Assembly: GCF_003858635.1 (NCBI RefSeq)
Contig: NZ_RQJO01000015.1
Span: 744,001 to 808,000 of the forward strand
Direction: 5' to 3'
DNA length: 64,000 bases
Origin: Larkinella rosea
GTDB taxonomy: Bacteria > Bacteroidota > Bacteroidia > Cytophagales > Spirosomataceae
Under the pieces are notes generated by a model, which searched no databases, was not told the DNA's origin, and saw only the letters and a program-made list of their open reading frames with translations. Of the stretch, positions 8,337 through 16,306 are shown piece by piece (within the stretch, counting starts at the first letter, position 1; each line of letters starts with the position of its first letter). Position numbers and translations under genes: made by a program.

Positions 8337-9050
8337 TTATTCTAATTCTTTCAGATACAGTTGAATCGTGTTTTCCAGGCCCAGGTACAAGGCATCGCTG
8401 ATCAGCGCGTGACCGATCGATACTTCGAGCAAACCGGGGATATTCTGGTGAAAATACCGCAGATTTTCCAGACTTAAATCGTGACCGGCATTAAGACCAA
8501 TTCCTAAATCATTGGCTACGTTGGCGGCCTGAACAAACGGCGCAATGGCGGCTTCCCGGTTTTCGGCGTAGTGGGCGGCATACGGTTCGGTGTAGAGTTC
8601 GATCCGGTCGGTGCCGGTTTCTTTGGCGCCCCGTACCATCGCTTCGTCGGCATCGACAAAAATCGAAACGCGAATGCCCAATCGCTGAAAATGATTGACC
8701 AGGTTCGTCAGGTGAACCCGGTGTTTGATCGTATCCCAGCCCGCGTTCGACGTAATGGCATCCACGGCATCGGGCACGAGCGTCACCTGTTCGGGCCGGG
8801 TGCGCGTCACCAGTTCAATAAACCGCTCGTCGGGATTGCCTTCAATGTTGAACTCGGTGGATACCACTTTTTTGAGATGCAGCACGTCGTTGTAGCGGAT
8901 GTGCCGCTCGTCGGGGCGCGGATGAACCGTAATTCCTTCCGCGCCGAACCGTTCGCAATCGAGGGCCACTTTGACCACATCCGGATTATTCCCTCCCCGC
9001 GAATTCCGCAGCGTGGCAATTTTATTGATATTAACGCTCAGACGAGTCAT
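8337..9050 (-). CDS. pdxJ: Pyridoxine 5'-phosphate synthase
   Basis: 237 residues covering the whole PdxJ family: [20 protein letters not shown] start, [15 protein letters not shown] phosphate/substrate loop, and the C-terminal [13 protein letters not shown] and [13 protein letters not shown] segments. The enzyme joins 1-deoxy-D-xylulose 5-phosphate and 3-amino-2-oxopropyl phosphate into pyridoxine 5'-phosphate, the ring-closing step of DXP-dependent vitamin B6 synthesis. A cytoplasmic TIM barrel. It is followed by the 24-bp hairpin and ridA. Confidence 0.97.
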   Translation of the reverse strand: MTRLSVNINKIATLRNSRGGNNPDVVKVALDCERFGAEGITVHPRPDERHIRYNDVLHLKKVVSTEFNIEGNPDERFIELVTRTRPEQVTLVPDAVDAITSNAGWDTIKHRVHLTNLVNHFQRLGIRVSIFVDADEAMVRGAKETGTDRIELYTEPYAAHYAENREAAIAPFVQAANVANDLGIGLNAGHDLSLENLRYFHQNIPGLLEVSIGHALISDALYLGLENTIQLYLKELE

Positions 9051-9210
9051 TTTTCAGTGAAGAGTTATGAGTTAAGCGTGATGAGTTATGAATAAGCCCA
9101 TCCTGTTTTCGTAACTTTGCCAACCTTTCAATGGTTCCGGGAGTAAAGTTACTTTTAACTAATAACCGCACGGGCGGCCCCGTTTTAATTTTTAACTAAA
9201 ATATGAAATT

Positions 9211-9663
9211 ATGGCGCTGAAACAACAAATCGATACCGATATCAAGGAGGCCATGAAAGCCCGGGAACAGGATCGGTTGCGGGCTTTGCGGGCGATTAAA
9301 TCGCTGATTTTGCTGGAAGAAACCAAAGACGGATCGGCCGGGGGCGACATCAAACCCGAAGATGAACTGAAGTTACTGACCAAAGCCGTCAAACAGCGCC
9401 GGGATTCGGCCGATATTTACCGTACGCAGGGCCGCGAAGACCTTTTGCAGGCTGAACTGGCCGAAATTGCCGTTATCGAACATTATTTGCCGAAACAACT
9501 TTCGGAAGACGAACTGAAAACCCGCGTACAGGCTATCATTGAAAAAGTGGGCGCCAAGGGTCCGCAGGATCTGGGAAAAGTAATGGGCGTGGCAACGAAA
9601 GAACTGGCGGGACAAGCCGAAGGGAAAGCCATTTCCGCTTTGGTAAAGAATTTGCTGAGTTAA
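9211..9663 (+). CDS. yqeY: GatB/YqeY domain protein
   Basis: 150 residues matching the stand-alone YqeY family in length and sequence (MALKQQIDTDIKEAMKAREQDRLRALRAIKSLIL start; ALVKNLL end). It is related to the C-terminal tRNA-binding tail domain of GatB, the amidotransferase subunit. Its cellular role is not settled; binding of tRNA or tRNA-like RNA is an inference from the domain. A TAACTTTG box at 9112-9119 could be its promoter. The cvpA-like gene follows after a large hairpin. Confidence 0.9.
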   Translation: MALKQQIDTDIKEAMKAREQDRLRALRAIKSLILLEETKDGSAGGDIKPEDELKLLTKAVKQRRDSADIYRTQGREDLLQAELAEIAVIEHYLPKQLSEDELKTRVQAIIEKVGAKGPQDLGKVMGVATKELAGQAEGKAISALVKNLLS

Positions 9664-9674
9664 AGGAAAAGAAC

Positions 9675-9754
9675 GGAGGAAAGGAAGAGAGGAGAAAAGG
9701 AATAAAGGGAGTATTTCTCTTCTTTCCTCCGTTCCTACTCTCTTCCTTTCCTCC
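9675..9754. repeat. 17-bp-arm hairpin between yqeY and cvpA (ACGGAGGA family)
   Basis: GGAGGAAAGGAAGAGAG (9675-9691) is exactly complementary to 9738-9754. The strand is almost all purine before the centre and almost all pyrimidine after it. It shares GAACGGAGGA and AATAAAGGG with the element at 4143. It fills nearly the whole gap between two genes of the same direction. Confidence 0.85.
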
Positions 9755-9763
9755 TTGAGAAAA

Positions 9764-10348
9764 ATGAAAATTCTCGACATTGTCATTCTGATCACGCTGC
9801 TGTATGGTGCTTTCAACGGCTACCGCAAGGGGTTGCTGGTGGAAATTGTAGCCATTGTTGCGTTCATTGTGGCTATGATCGTCGGATTCAAATTTCTGGG
9901 GTTCGGGATTGATTTGCTGGCGCCATACATCAGCATGGATGTGGCCCGACGGTTGTTACCGTGGCTGGGTTTTTCGATCATTTTTTTTCCGACCGTTTTT
10001 CTGATCAACCGCATCGGTTTTTCCCTGCGTCAATCGTTGAAATACACCCTTTTGGGAACGTTTGACAGCCTGGCGGGGGCGGCCGTCGGAATTTTTACCT
10101 GGGTTTTCGGAATTAGTGTAATGCTCTGGTTGTTAACCTGGATGGGCGTACGTATGCCCGTCAAACACACGCAGGAAACTTACCTGTATCCGGTGATTAA
10201 ACCGGTTGCGCCGAAAGTGATGGACGTAACCTCGGGCTGGATTCCCATTGGTACGAACTGGATTCGCAAACAAAAGGAAGAATTCTCACGCAATTTCGAT
10301 GATCCGGATACCGAAAATGCCAGCGAAGAAGCAGAAAAAGAAGGATGA
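9764..10348 (+). CDS. CvpA family membrane protein
   Basis: 194 residues from the ATG at 9764 (a TTG three codons earlier falls in the hairpin foot). Four hydrophobic helices: ILDIVILITLLYGAFNGYRKG, the VAIVAFIVAMIVGFKF segment, LLPWLGFSIIFFPTVFLI, and AAVGIFTWVFGISVMLWLLTW. The GYRKGLL and the GxxxGxxxxG-like helix are CvpA features. The E. coli relative is needed for colicin V production and envelope stress tolerance. The C-terminal tail is acidic and probably cytoplasmic. Its stop overlaps the rlmN start (ATGA), so the two genes are translationally coupled. Confidence 0.87.
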   Translation: MKILDIVILITLLYGAFNGYRKGLLVEIVAIVAFIVAMIVGFKFLGFGIDLLAPYISMDVARRLLPWLGFSIIFFPTVFLINRIGFSLRQSLKYTLLGTFDSLAGAAVGIFTWVFGISVMLWLLTWMGVRMPVKHTQETYLYPVIKPVAPKVMDVTSGWIPIGTNWIRKQKEEFSRNFDDPDTENASEEAEKEG

Positions 10349-11400
10349 TACCAACGAAGCAGGATATACGAAAACTCAACGAAGACCAACTCAAAACCTG
10401 GCTGACCGGCCACGGTGAGCAGGGTTTTCGGTCGAAACAAATTCAGGAATGGCTCTGGAAACGCTCGGTGCGGACGTTTGACGAGATGACCAACCTCTCG
10501 CTGAAAACGCGGCAATTGCTGGCGGAACATTTTGAAGTGCGCACGCTGGCGGTTTCGAAACAACAACAAAGTTCCGACGGAACCATCAAATCGTCGTTTC
10601 GGCTCTATGACGGTAATCTGGTGGAAGGTGTCCTGATTCCGGCCTTGCGGAAAGATGAGGACAACCGCATGACGGCCTGTATTTCGTCACAGGTGGGTTG
10701 CTCGCTGACCTGTAAATTCTGCGCCACGGGCTACATGGACCGCAAACGCAACCTGGAAGCCAGCGAAATGGTGGATCAGGTGGTGGCCATCGATCAGCAG
10801 GCTAAAGAAGCGTACGGAAGCGGTTTGACCAACATCGTATACATGGGCATGGGCGAACCGCTGCTGAATTACCAGAACATGCTGGAATCCGTCGAGCGGA
10901 TTACGTCGCCGAACGGTTTGGGCATGGCGGCCAAACGGATTACGGTTTCGACCGCCGGGATTGCCAAAATGATCAAGAAACTGGGCGACGATCAGGTGAA
11001 ATTCAACCTGGCGTTGTCGCTGCATGCCGCCAACGACGACAAGCGGAACCAGATTATGCCCATCAACGAGAGTAATTCGCTGCCTGCGCTGGCCGAAGCT
11101 TTGAATTACTTCTATCAAAAAACCGGTACGCGGGTGACGTTCGAATACATTGTGTTCAACAATTTCAACGACACCTTGCAGGACGCCAAAGAGTTGTGGC
11201 AGTTTACCAAAAAAGTGCCCGCCAAAGTCAACATCATCGAATATAACCCGATTGCGGAAGCGGATTTTACCAATACGGATGCCGACAAGCTCGACCAGTT
11301 TGCCGGTTTTCTGGAAAACCGGGGTGTTATCGTGAACATTCGCCGGAGCCGGGGCAAAGACATCGACGCGGCTTGCGGACAACTGGCTGGCAAGCAGTAA
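10345..11400 (+). CDS. rlmN: 23S rRNA/tRNA adenine C2-methyltransferase RlmN
   Basis: 351 residues, full length. Radical-SAM cluster motif CSLTCKFC with Cys at about 119, 123 and 126; SAM-binding MGMGEP; and the methyl-carrying Cys in DAACGQL near the C-terminus. The enzyme methylates C2 of A2503 in 23S rRNA and A37 in some tRNAs using two SAM and a cysteine-bound methyl. The start ATG is inside the cvpA stop (4-base overlap). Confidence 0.97.
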   Translation: MIPTKQDIRKLNEDQLKTWLTGHGEQGFRSKQIQEWLWKRSVRTFDEMTNLSLKTRQLLAEHFEVRTLAVSKQQQSSDGTIKSSFRLYDGNLVEGVLIPALRKDEDNRMTACISSQVGCSLTCKFCATGYMDRKRNLEASEMVDQVVAIDQQAKEAYGSGLTNIVYMGMGEPLLNYQNMLESVERITSPNGLGMAAKRITVSTAGIAKMIKKLGDDQVKFNLALSLHAANDDKRNQIMPINESNSLPALAEALNYFYQKTGTRVTFEYIVFNNFNDTLQDAKELWQFTKKVPAKVNIIEYNPIAEADFTNTDADKLDQFAGFLENRGVIVNIRRSRGKDIDAACGQLAGKQ

Positions 11401-11511
11401 TGTTTTAGGGCGGTTTGCCAAAACCGGGCGGACTTCAAATCAATCAAAAAAGAATCCAAACCAGCATGATTTTGTACAAAGTACTGGGTCATTGCTTAAC
11501 ATTTAGTTAAC

Positions 11512-11540
11512 ATTGCCCTCGAAAGTTTACCGTACTTTTG
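11512..11540 (+). promoter_or_regulatory. Putative Bacteroidota sigma-70 promoter of the phosphate transporter
   Basis: The -7 box TACTTTTG (11533-11540) fits TAnnTTTG exactly, with ATTG at 11512-11515 as a -33 candidate. The 17-base spacer is shorter than the usual 19-21, so the -33 assignment is uncertain. It lies 57 bases before the transporter start. Confidence 0.45.
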
Positions 11541-11597
11541 AGCCATAATTAGTTGTTGAGTTTTTACTAAGACTCAGTTTCACAGACTTGTATCTGC

Positions 11598-13013
11598 ATG
11601 TTCGGATTAGAAACGGATATTTTTATCCTCCTCGCTCTTTGTCTCTTCGCTGCCTGCGCATTTGAATTTGTCAACGGTTTTCACGATACAGCTAACGCCG
11701 TTGCGACGGTTATTTATACCAACTCCCTGAAGCCCAACATTGCCGTCGTCTGGTCGGGCATCTGCAATTTTGTGGGTGTATTGCTGGGTGGTATTGGCGT
11801 CGCCATGGGAATTGTCAATCTGTTGCCGGTCGAACTGCTTGTCGATCAGAATGTTTACCACAGCATTGCGATGGTGCTGGCGTTGTTGTTCAGTGCGATT
11901 ATCTGGAATTTGGGAACCTGGTATTTCGGATTGCCCAGCTCCAGTTCCCACACGCTGATCGGTTCGATCCTGGGCGTGGGCCTGGCGTTTTCGACGATGG
12001 GTGCGGCTGGCGAACGGGGTGGTGTCAACTGGGAAGAAGCCGAAAAAATCGGGAAAGCGCTGTTGCTTTCTCCGTTGATCGGGTTTAGTCTCGCCATTAT
12101 TTTGATGTATTTGCTGCGGAAACTGGTCGGTAATAAAGACCTTTTTAAAGAGCCGAAGAAAAATACGCCCCCGCCGACCTGGATTCGCTCCATCCTGATT
12201 TTAACCTGTACGGGCGTTAGCTTTTTCCACGGTTCGAACGACGGACAGAAAGGCGTCGGCCTGATCATGCTGATTCTGATCGGTATTACACCCGCTTATT
12301 TTGCGCTGAATAACACCATAGATCCGACCACGATGCGCGGAAATCTGGTGCAGATTTCGCAGATCGTCAATAAAATCGATACCACCGGTTTGTCCGACAC
12401 GGATCGGGGCCGGTTAGTTCGTACAAAAACCGAGATTGCTGATTTGCAGCAGGTTATTTCGCTTCCACTCGTAGATGGTAAGTTCAAAGCTGACGAGCGT
12501 TTGCAGATTCGCCGGGATTTGCTGCTGATCAACAACAACGTAAAGAAGTTGATCGAAAGCGAAGACGTCGACCTGAGTGCGACGGATATCGCTACGCTGA
12601 CAACCAACCTGAATGAGAAAGTGGGTCTGCGCCGGTTTACGGATTATGCGCCACTTTGGGTCATTCTGATGATTGCGTTGTCGCTCGGTTTGGGAACGAT
12701 GGTGGGCTGGAAACGGATTGTGGTGACGATTGGTGAAAAAATCGGAAAGCAGCATTTAACCTACGCCCAGGGTGCTTCGGCGGAATTGGTGGCGGCCACC
12801 ACCATCGCGCTGGCAACGCTCTACAAAGCGCCGGTCAGTACGACGCACATGCTGTCGTCGGGGATTGCCGGGAGCATGGTGGCCAGCAAAGGGATCAAAA
12901 ACCTCCAGGGCGGAACGGTTCGGAACATCGCCCTCGCCTGGCTGATGACGTTGCCGGTTTCGATTACGCTGTCGTTTACGCTGTACCTGCTCTTCCGCTG
13001 GATTTTTGACTAA
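11598..13013 (+). CDS. PiT family inorganic phosphate transporter
   Basis: 471 residues. Both halves of the duplicated PiT core are visible: EFVNGFHDTANAVATVI near the N-terminus and FFHGSNDGQKGVGLI in the middle, plus VSTTHMLSSGIAGSM near the end. It carries phosphate with a cation (H+ or Na+) across the inner membrane. A hydrophilic domain of about 100 residues (roughly 240-345, TTGLSDTDRGRLVRTKTEI and so on) separates the halves, as in long PiT members of this phylum. It converges with the acyltransferase gene 6 bases away. Confidence 0.95.
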   Translation: MFGLETDIFILLALCLFAACAFEFVNGFHDTANAVATVIYTNSLKPNIAVVWSGICNFVGVLLGGIGVAMGIVNLLPVELLVDQNVYHSIAMVLALLFSAIIWNLGTWYFGLPSSSSHTLIGSILGVGLAFSTMGAAGERGGVNWEEAEKIGKALLLSPLIGFSLAIILMYLLRKLVGNKDLFKEPKKNTPPPTWIRSILILTCTGVSFFHGSNDGQKGVGLIMLILIGITPAYFALNNTIDPTTMRGNLVQISQIVNKIDTTGLSDTDRGRLVRTKTEIADLQQVISLPLVDGKFKADERLQIRRDLLLINNNVKKLIESEDVDLSATDIATLTTNLNEKVGLRRFTDYAPLWVILMIALSLGLGTMVGWKRIVVTIGEKIGKQHLTYAQGASAELVAATTIALATLYKAPVSTTHMLSSGIAGSMVASKGIKNLQGGTVRNIALAWLMTLPVSITLSFTLYLLFRWIFD

Positions 13014-13019
13014 CATTCG

Positions 13020-13853
13020 TTAGAGCCACGTCATTTCTTTTGGGACGTCCTGCTCAATGGCTTGCCGTACTTTATCGATCAGCGATTCGACTGATTCATC
13101 GACGCTGTATTCCAGTGGCGGTTTGAAACGCACGCTCAGCTGCGTATTCCGTTTTTTAAACCGCAAGCCCTTCTTATCGAATGCCCGCCGGAAACCGTTG
13201 ATCACCACCGGGATAACAATTGGATTGTTGTTTTTCAAAATGTGCGCGGTGCCTTTCCGGATCGGCGCGTAAGGGCTGGTCGTTCCCTGCGGAAAACTGA
13301 TGACCCAGCCGTGTTCGAGCGCCATCGCAATCCGGTCGTTGGCCGTGTTATCCACCTCCCGTTTGACATCCTGCCCCTTCGCCCGCCAGGAGCGTTCAAT
13401 CTGAATAGCCCCGCCCAGGGCAAACATCCGGGGCACAAACCCGCCTTTCATCGTCTCGCTGGCTGCCACATAATAACTCCGGGCACGGGGTGAAAACAGG
13501 TAAACCGGCAGAACGATTGAATTTCTGAAACCCCATTTGACACTGCAAAAAATGTGGTAAAACGCAATGACATCGGCAAAATAGGTCTGGTGATTCGACA
13601 GAAAAACGACATTGTTGACGGGCAGATTCTCCAGATGCTCGGTTCCCTCAATCGTTAATTTGTTGTAAAGTGTATACCGAAAATAGGTAATCCAGCCCAC
13701 AATGGACATCAGAATACGTTTAATAAACAGCGAATTACCGAAAGGGTCCAGCTCAAAAAGGCCCATGAAATCCAGTTTATCAAGCGGTTTTGGCAAAAAG
13801 CTATACCGGGTTGGTTTCTTGTACGTCATGCGAAGGTAAGTCGGGCTATCCAT
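13020..13853 (-). CDS. PlsC-like lysophospholipid acyltransferase with altered motif spacing
   Basis: 277 residues. The acyltransferase blocks are present but unusual: block I is NHQTYFAD (His to Asp distance of five residues rather than the family's usual four), block II is GAIQIERSW, and block III is FPQGTTS with Gln instead of the usual Glu. Family role: moves an acyl chain from acyl-ACP/CoA to a lysophospholipid at the inner membrane. Some Bacteroidota have such diverged members with lipid substrates that are not known. The start could also be the Met at 13829 (MTYKKPTRY). No operon partners. Confidence 0.82.
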   Translation of the reverse strand: MDSPTYLRMTYKKPTRYSFLPKPLDKLDFMGLFELDPFGNSLFIKRILMSIVGWITYFRYTLYNKLTIEGTEHLENLPVNNVVFLSNHQTYFADVIAFYHIFCSVKWGFRNSIVLPVYLFSPRARSYYVAASETMKGGFVPRMFALGGAIQIERSWRAKGQDVKREVDNTANDRIAMALEHGWVISFPQGTTSPYAPIRKGTAHILKNNNPIVIPVVINGFRRAFDKKGLRFKKRNTQLSVRFKPPLEYSVDESVESLIDKVRQAIEQDVPKEMTWL

Positions 13854-13918
13854 TCATAAAGCTACAAAAGCAATACAATGTTTTCGATAAAAAGTACTAT
13901 ATGGATACGGAATTGTAA

Positions 13919-14044
13919 CTAAATGCGAATAAAATAAACCGCCCCATTAATCCATTGCCACCGGCGCCTGTCCAAGAGCCAGATTGCACAACCAGCCAAT
14001 ACGACGAAGATCAGCACGAAGGCTAGCCGTTTGCGATCGACCAA
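13919..14044 (-). CDS. Possible 41-residue single-pass membrane peptide
   Basis: A short minus-strand frame from a TTG at 14044 to TAG at 13919-13921. The product has basic residues (DRKR), one hydrophobic helix AFVLIFVVLAGCAIWLLD, then DRRRWQW and a short tail. The helix with positive flanks is what a real membrane peptide looks like, and the GC of this stretch is higher than that of the neighbouring 65 bases. No family known; the TTG start and lack of homologue information keep it tentative. It would be antisense to the leader of the OMP gene at 14065. Confidence 0.35.
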   Translation of the reverse strand: MVDRKRLAFVLIFVVLAGCAIWLLDRRRWQWINGAVYFIRI

Positions 14045-14064
14045 CCAACCTATATTTTACAATC

Positions 14065-14754
14065 ATGAAACGATTTACACTGGCAGGAATAGCCGCGCTG
14101 GCCTTTTTTATCATTCAAACCGCATCGGCTCAGGTGCAGGTCGGCTTCCGGGCCGGAGCCAATTGGGGGGCAGTTTCCAAACCCGAATTTCTAGACAAGT
14201 TCTCGCCAACTTTCCGCCTGTCGGCTGGCCCAACGGGGGCGGTTTTTCTGGAAGCTCCGGTCAGCAACCGCGTCAGTATCCGCACCGAGGTGTCGTATGT
14301 TCAGAAAGGGTTCGTGATTGATGAAGGCTTTAAACTGCCGATTGGCAACTGGGATTTGCCACTGGGAGCGCGGGTAGCCTACCAGACACGGTATCTGGAA
14401 TTACCGGTTTTGGCCAAAATCAACCTGAACGACGGTCCGGTTCAGGTCTATATGCTGGCAGGTGCTGCGGCCGGTTACGCCATGAACGGCCGCATTCGCA
14501 CCCGAACCAGTGGTATTTTCCGGAGCCAACCCTTCGATATGGACATGAATCTGAATACAATGGGTTATAACCGCTGGGATTTTAGCGCCATTGGCGGCCT
14601 CGGTTTGAGCGCCGAAGTTGGGCCGGGAAAATTCTTCGTCGAAACGCGCTACGAACACGGTTTTTCGCGCCAGTATGATCTTCCGTTCATTCAGCTTCCC
14701 ATCCGCAACCGCGGGCTAAGTGCCTCGATTGGGTATGCGTTTGCAATAAATTAA
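14065..14754 (+). CDS. Outer-membrane beta-barrel protein (PorT-like family)
   Basis: 229 residues from the ATG at 14065, where a good signal peptide begins (MKRFTLAGIAALAFFIIQTASAQ). The frame is open 27 codons further upstream but those residues are hydrophilic. After the signal come alternating strands starting VQVGFRAGANWGAV, RVSIRTEVSYVQKGFVID, and ending SASIGYAFAIN, the pattern of the 8-stranded OMP_b-brl_2 domain common in Bacteroidota. Located in the outer membrane; function unknown. Its stop codon falls within the first arm of a palindromic spacer. Confidence 0.88.
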   Translation: MKRFTLAGIAALAFFIIQTASAQVQVGFRAGANWGAVSKPEFLDKFSPTFRLSAGPTGAVFLEAPVSNRVSIRTEVSYVQKGFVIDEGFKLPIGNWDLPLGARVAYQTRYLELPVLAKINLNDGPVQVYMLAGAAAGYAMNGRIRTRTSGIFRSQPFDMDMNLNTMGYNRWDFSAIGGLGLSAEVGPGKFFVETRYEHGFSRQYDLPFIQLPIRNRGLSASIGYAFAIN

Positions 14755-14828
14755 CAATGAATAATTAACAATGAACCACGAGCCATGATAATACACAAAT
14801 CAGTATATGCTGTTCATTATTCATTGTT
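14753..14828. repeat. Quasi-palindromic 3'-end element (AACAATGAATAAT words)
   Basis: AACAATGAATAAT (14753-14765) is the exact complement of 14816-14828. A second pairing register exists because the word TTAACAATGAA is repeated in the left arm. It starts inside the stop codon of the OMP gene. Confidence 0.75.
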
Positions 14829-14889
14829 AATTGTTCATTAATATTTAAAAAGAAAGTTTGTGTGTGTTTAAGGGTTAGAGTTGAACTGG

Positions 14890-14920
14890 AAAAGCCCGGG
14901 GCATTTGCACCGGGCTTTTT
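14890..14920 (+). terminator. Rho-independent terminator
   Basis: AAAAGCCCGG (14890-14899) pairs with CCGGGCTTTT (14910-14919), followed by more T. The stem is symmetrical (A-run before, T-run after), so it can end both the OMP transcript and the minus-strand gene at 14945. Confidence 0.9.
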
Positions 14921-14944
14921 TGCTGGTTGCGGACGAATGCGGTT

Positions 14945-15568
14945 TTACAAAATGCCTTTTACAAAGCCCAAAACACTGTCGAGCTGGCCTTTCACGGCGG
15001 GTTCGGCGGCTTTGGCCACTACGCCCCCTTTGCTCAGTTTCGAGAGGCCACCCAGCGCCGTTGTGACGAGGGAGTTGCCGGTGCTGGCATTGCTGCCGCC
15101 CAATACAGAAAGACCGGTTTTGACCAGATTCAGGTTGCTGGTCAGACCAGCCACTTTCGAGACCAGATTGCCGCCCCCCATCAGTTTTTCGATTTGACCG
15201 GCACCGAGGGCGGTTTTGGCCAGACTAACGGCTTTTTGCAATACATCGCCTTTCAACAAACCGCTCTGTGCCAGGGGCAACAATTTCTTCAGATTGGCAA
15301 CCTGCGCCAGCAATTTGTCTTTGAAACTGCCCGTACTGCTTTTCGCTTCGGTTTCGAGAGCCGCGGTTCCGGCTTGTAAAGCCTGCACGGTTTCGGCTTT
15401 AGCCCCTTTGGCGTAGGCCGTTACGGCTTTGTCGAGCAGGGCAGCCGTTGAGTCAGCATCGATCAGAACGATGGCAGTGGGCGTGAAGGAAGGCGATGCG
15501 GCTACTGCAGTTGAGACAAAACCGGCAGTCGCGATCGAGACAGCCAGGCCGAGAACGATTTTTTTCAT
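14945..15568 (-). CDS. Secreted Ala/Lys/Gly-rich helical protein, unknown family
   Basis: 207 residues. Signal peptide MKKIVLGLAVSIATAGFVSTAVAA, then a low-complexity mature chain rich in Ala, Leu, Lys and Gly, predicted to be mostly helical (TAALLDKAVTAYAKGAKAETVQALQAG and so on), with no Cys. A GGGNLVSKVAGLTSNL hinge divides it. I recognise no domain. It is divergent from the small secreted protein at 15865; the gap contains a sigma-54 promoter reading the other way. It may be a periplasmic stress or surface protein, but that is a guess. Confidence 0.8.
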   Translation of the reverse strand: MKKIVLGLAVSIATAGFVSTAVAASPSFTPTAIVLIDADSTAALLDKAVTAYAKGAKAETVQALQAGTAALETEAKSSTGSFKDKLLAQVANLKKLLPLAQSGLLKGDVLQKAVSLAKTALGAGQIEKLMGGGNLVSKVAGLTSNLNLVKTGLSVLGGSNASTGNSLVTTALGGLSKLSKGGVVAKAAEPAVKGQLDSVLGFVKGIL

Positions 15569-15668
15569 GGTGTATTCCTATGGTTTTCAAGGTGATTTAG
15601 TAAGCAGGCAGAAAGTTAATGTTTTTACAAACATCAATGCCATTAAAAGGAAGTTAGTTTTACAGGAT

Positions 15669-15717
15669 GTGTACGGTTTTGTCCGCAACTGAACAGTAAC
15701 TGTCCGGCTGCGTACAC
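15669..15717. promoter_or_regulatory. Candidate enhancer (upstream activator site) for the sigma-54 promoter
   Basis: GTGTACG (15669-15675) and CGTACAC (15711-15717) form perfect arms; inside them TCCGCAACTG and CAGTAACTGTCCGG add a second imperfect dyad. It lies 64-112 bases upstream of the -24 box, the distance at which sigma-54 activator proteins usually bind. Confidence 0.4.
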
Positions 15718-15780
15718 TTAAAAGTTTGGCCTATTTTATTTACCTTTTGATTATCAATTAGTTACAAAATTTCAGTTTCG

Positions 15781-15797
15781 TTGGCACGGCGTTGGCA
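15781..15797 (+). promoter_or_regulatory. Sigma-54 (RpoN) -24/-12 promoter
   Basis: TTGGCACGGCGTTGGCA has the invariant GG, exactly ten bases, then the invariant GC, and matches the consensus TGGCACG-N-TTGC well. It lies 67 bases before the start codon of the 15865 gene. Transcription would need an AAA+ activator encoded elsewhere. Confidence 0.78.
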
Positions 15798-15864
15798 TAG
15801 TAGATAATCGAACATGTAAACAACAACTCTAAGACATAACAACACATTCTAAACAACAAATACC

Positions 15865-16239
15865 ATGATGAACTTACTGAGTAACCTGATCTGCACCGCC
15901 ATTTTGAGCACCACGCCCGTCGACAATGGCAACGCTCCCAAAACCCTTTCGTTCGACGCCAGCGCCTACGTAACCGTCAACAGCCAGATTCGGGTTGCGG
16001 TCGAAAAATCAGCCCTGGAGCCCGTGCAGATTCTGCTGCGCGACGCCAACAACCGGGTGATGTTTCAGCAATACGTAGGCAAAAAAGAACAGAAGTATGC
16101 GGTTAAACTGAACGTGGCCGAATTGCCCGACGGAAAGTATGAACTGGAAGTAAAATCGAATGACGGCAGCATCCGCAAAGAAGTGAATCTGGGCTCGGCT
16201 CCGGTTGAAGCCCCCACGCGGCTGGTCGTGATGAAATAA
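15865..16239 (+). CDS. Small secreted beta-sandwich-like protein under sigma-54 control
   Basis: 124 residues. The N-terminus is hydrophobic (MMNLLSNLICTAILST) but short for a signal peptide; export is probable, not sure. The body SQIRVAVEKSALEPVQILLRDANNRVMFQQYVGKKEQKYAVKLNVAELPDGKYELEVKSNDG follows the same strand plan as the protein at 3709, including LRDxxNRxxF and DGxY. Its upstream region carries a sigma-54 promoter with a candidate enhancer, so it is switched on by an activator, not constitutive. A strong terminator follows, so it is a single-gene unit. Function unknown. Confidence 0.78.
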   Translation: MMNLLSNLICTAILSTTPVDNGNAPKTLSFDASAYVTVNSQIRVAVEKSALEPVQILLRDANNRVMFQQYVGKKEQKYAVKLNVAELPDGKYELEVKSNDGSIRKEVNLGSAPVEAPTRLVVMK

Positions 16240-16263
16240 GGAAATTTCGGGTTTCTGAAAATG

Positions 16264-16294
16264 AAAAAAGGCCAGGGTAATCCTGGCCTTTTTT
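16264..16294. terminator. Bidirectional rho-independent terminator
   Basis: A 13-bp perfect stem (AAAAAAGGCCAGG / CCTGGCCTTTTTT) with loop GTAAT, between the converging secreted-protein and aldo/keto reductase genes. Confidence 0.95.
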
Positions 16295-16306
16295 GTTTAT
16301 CAAATT

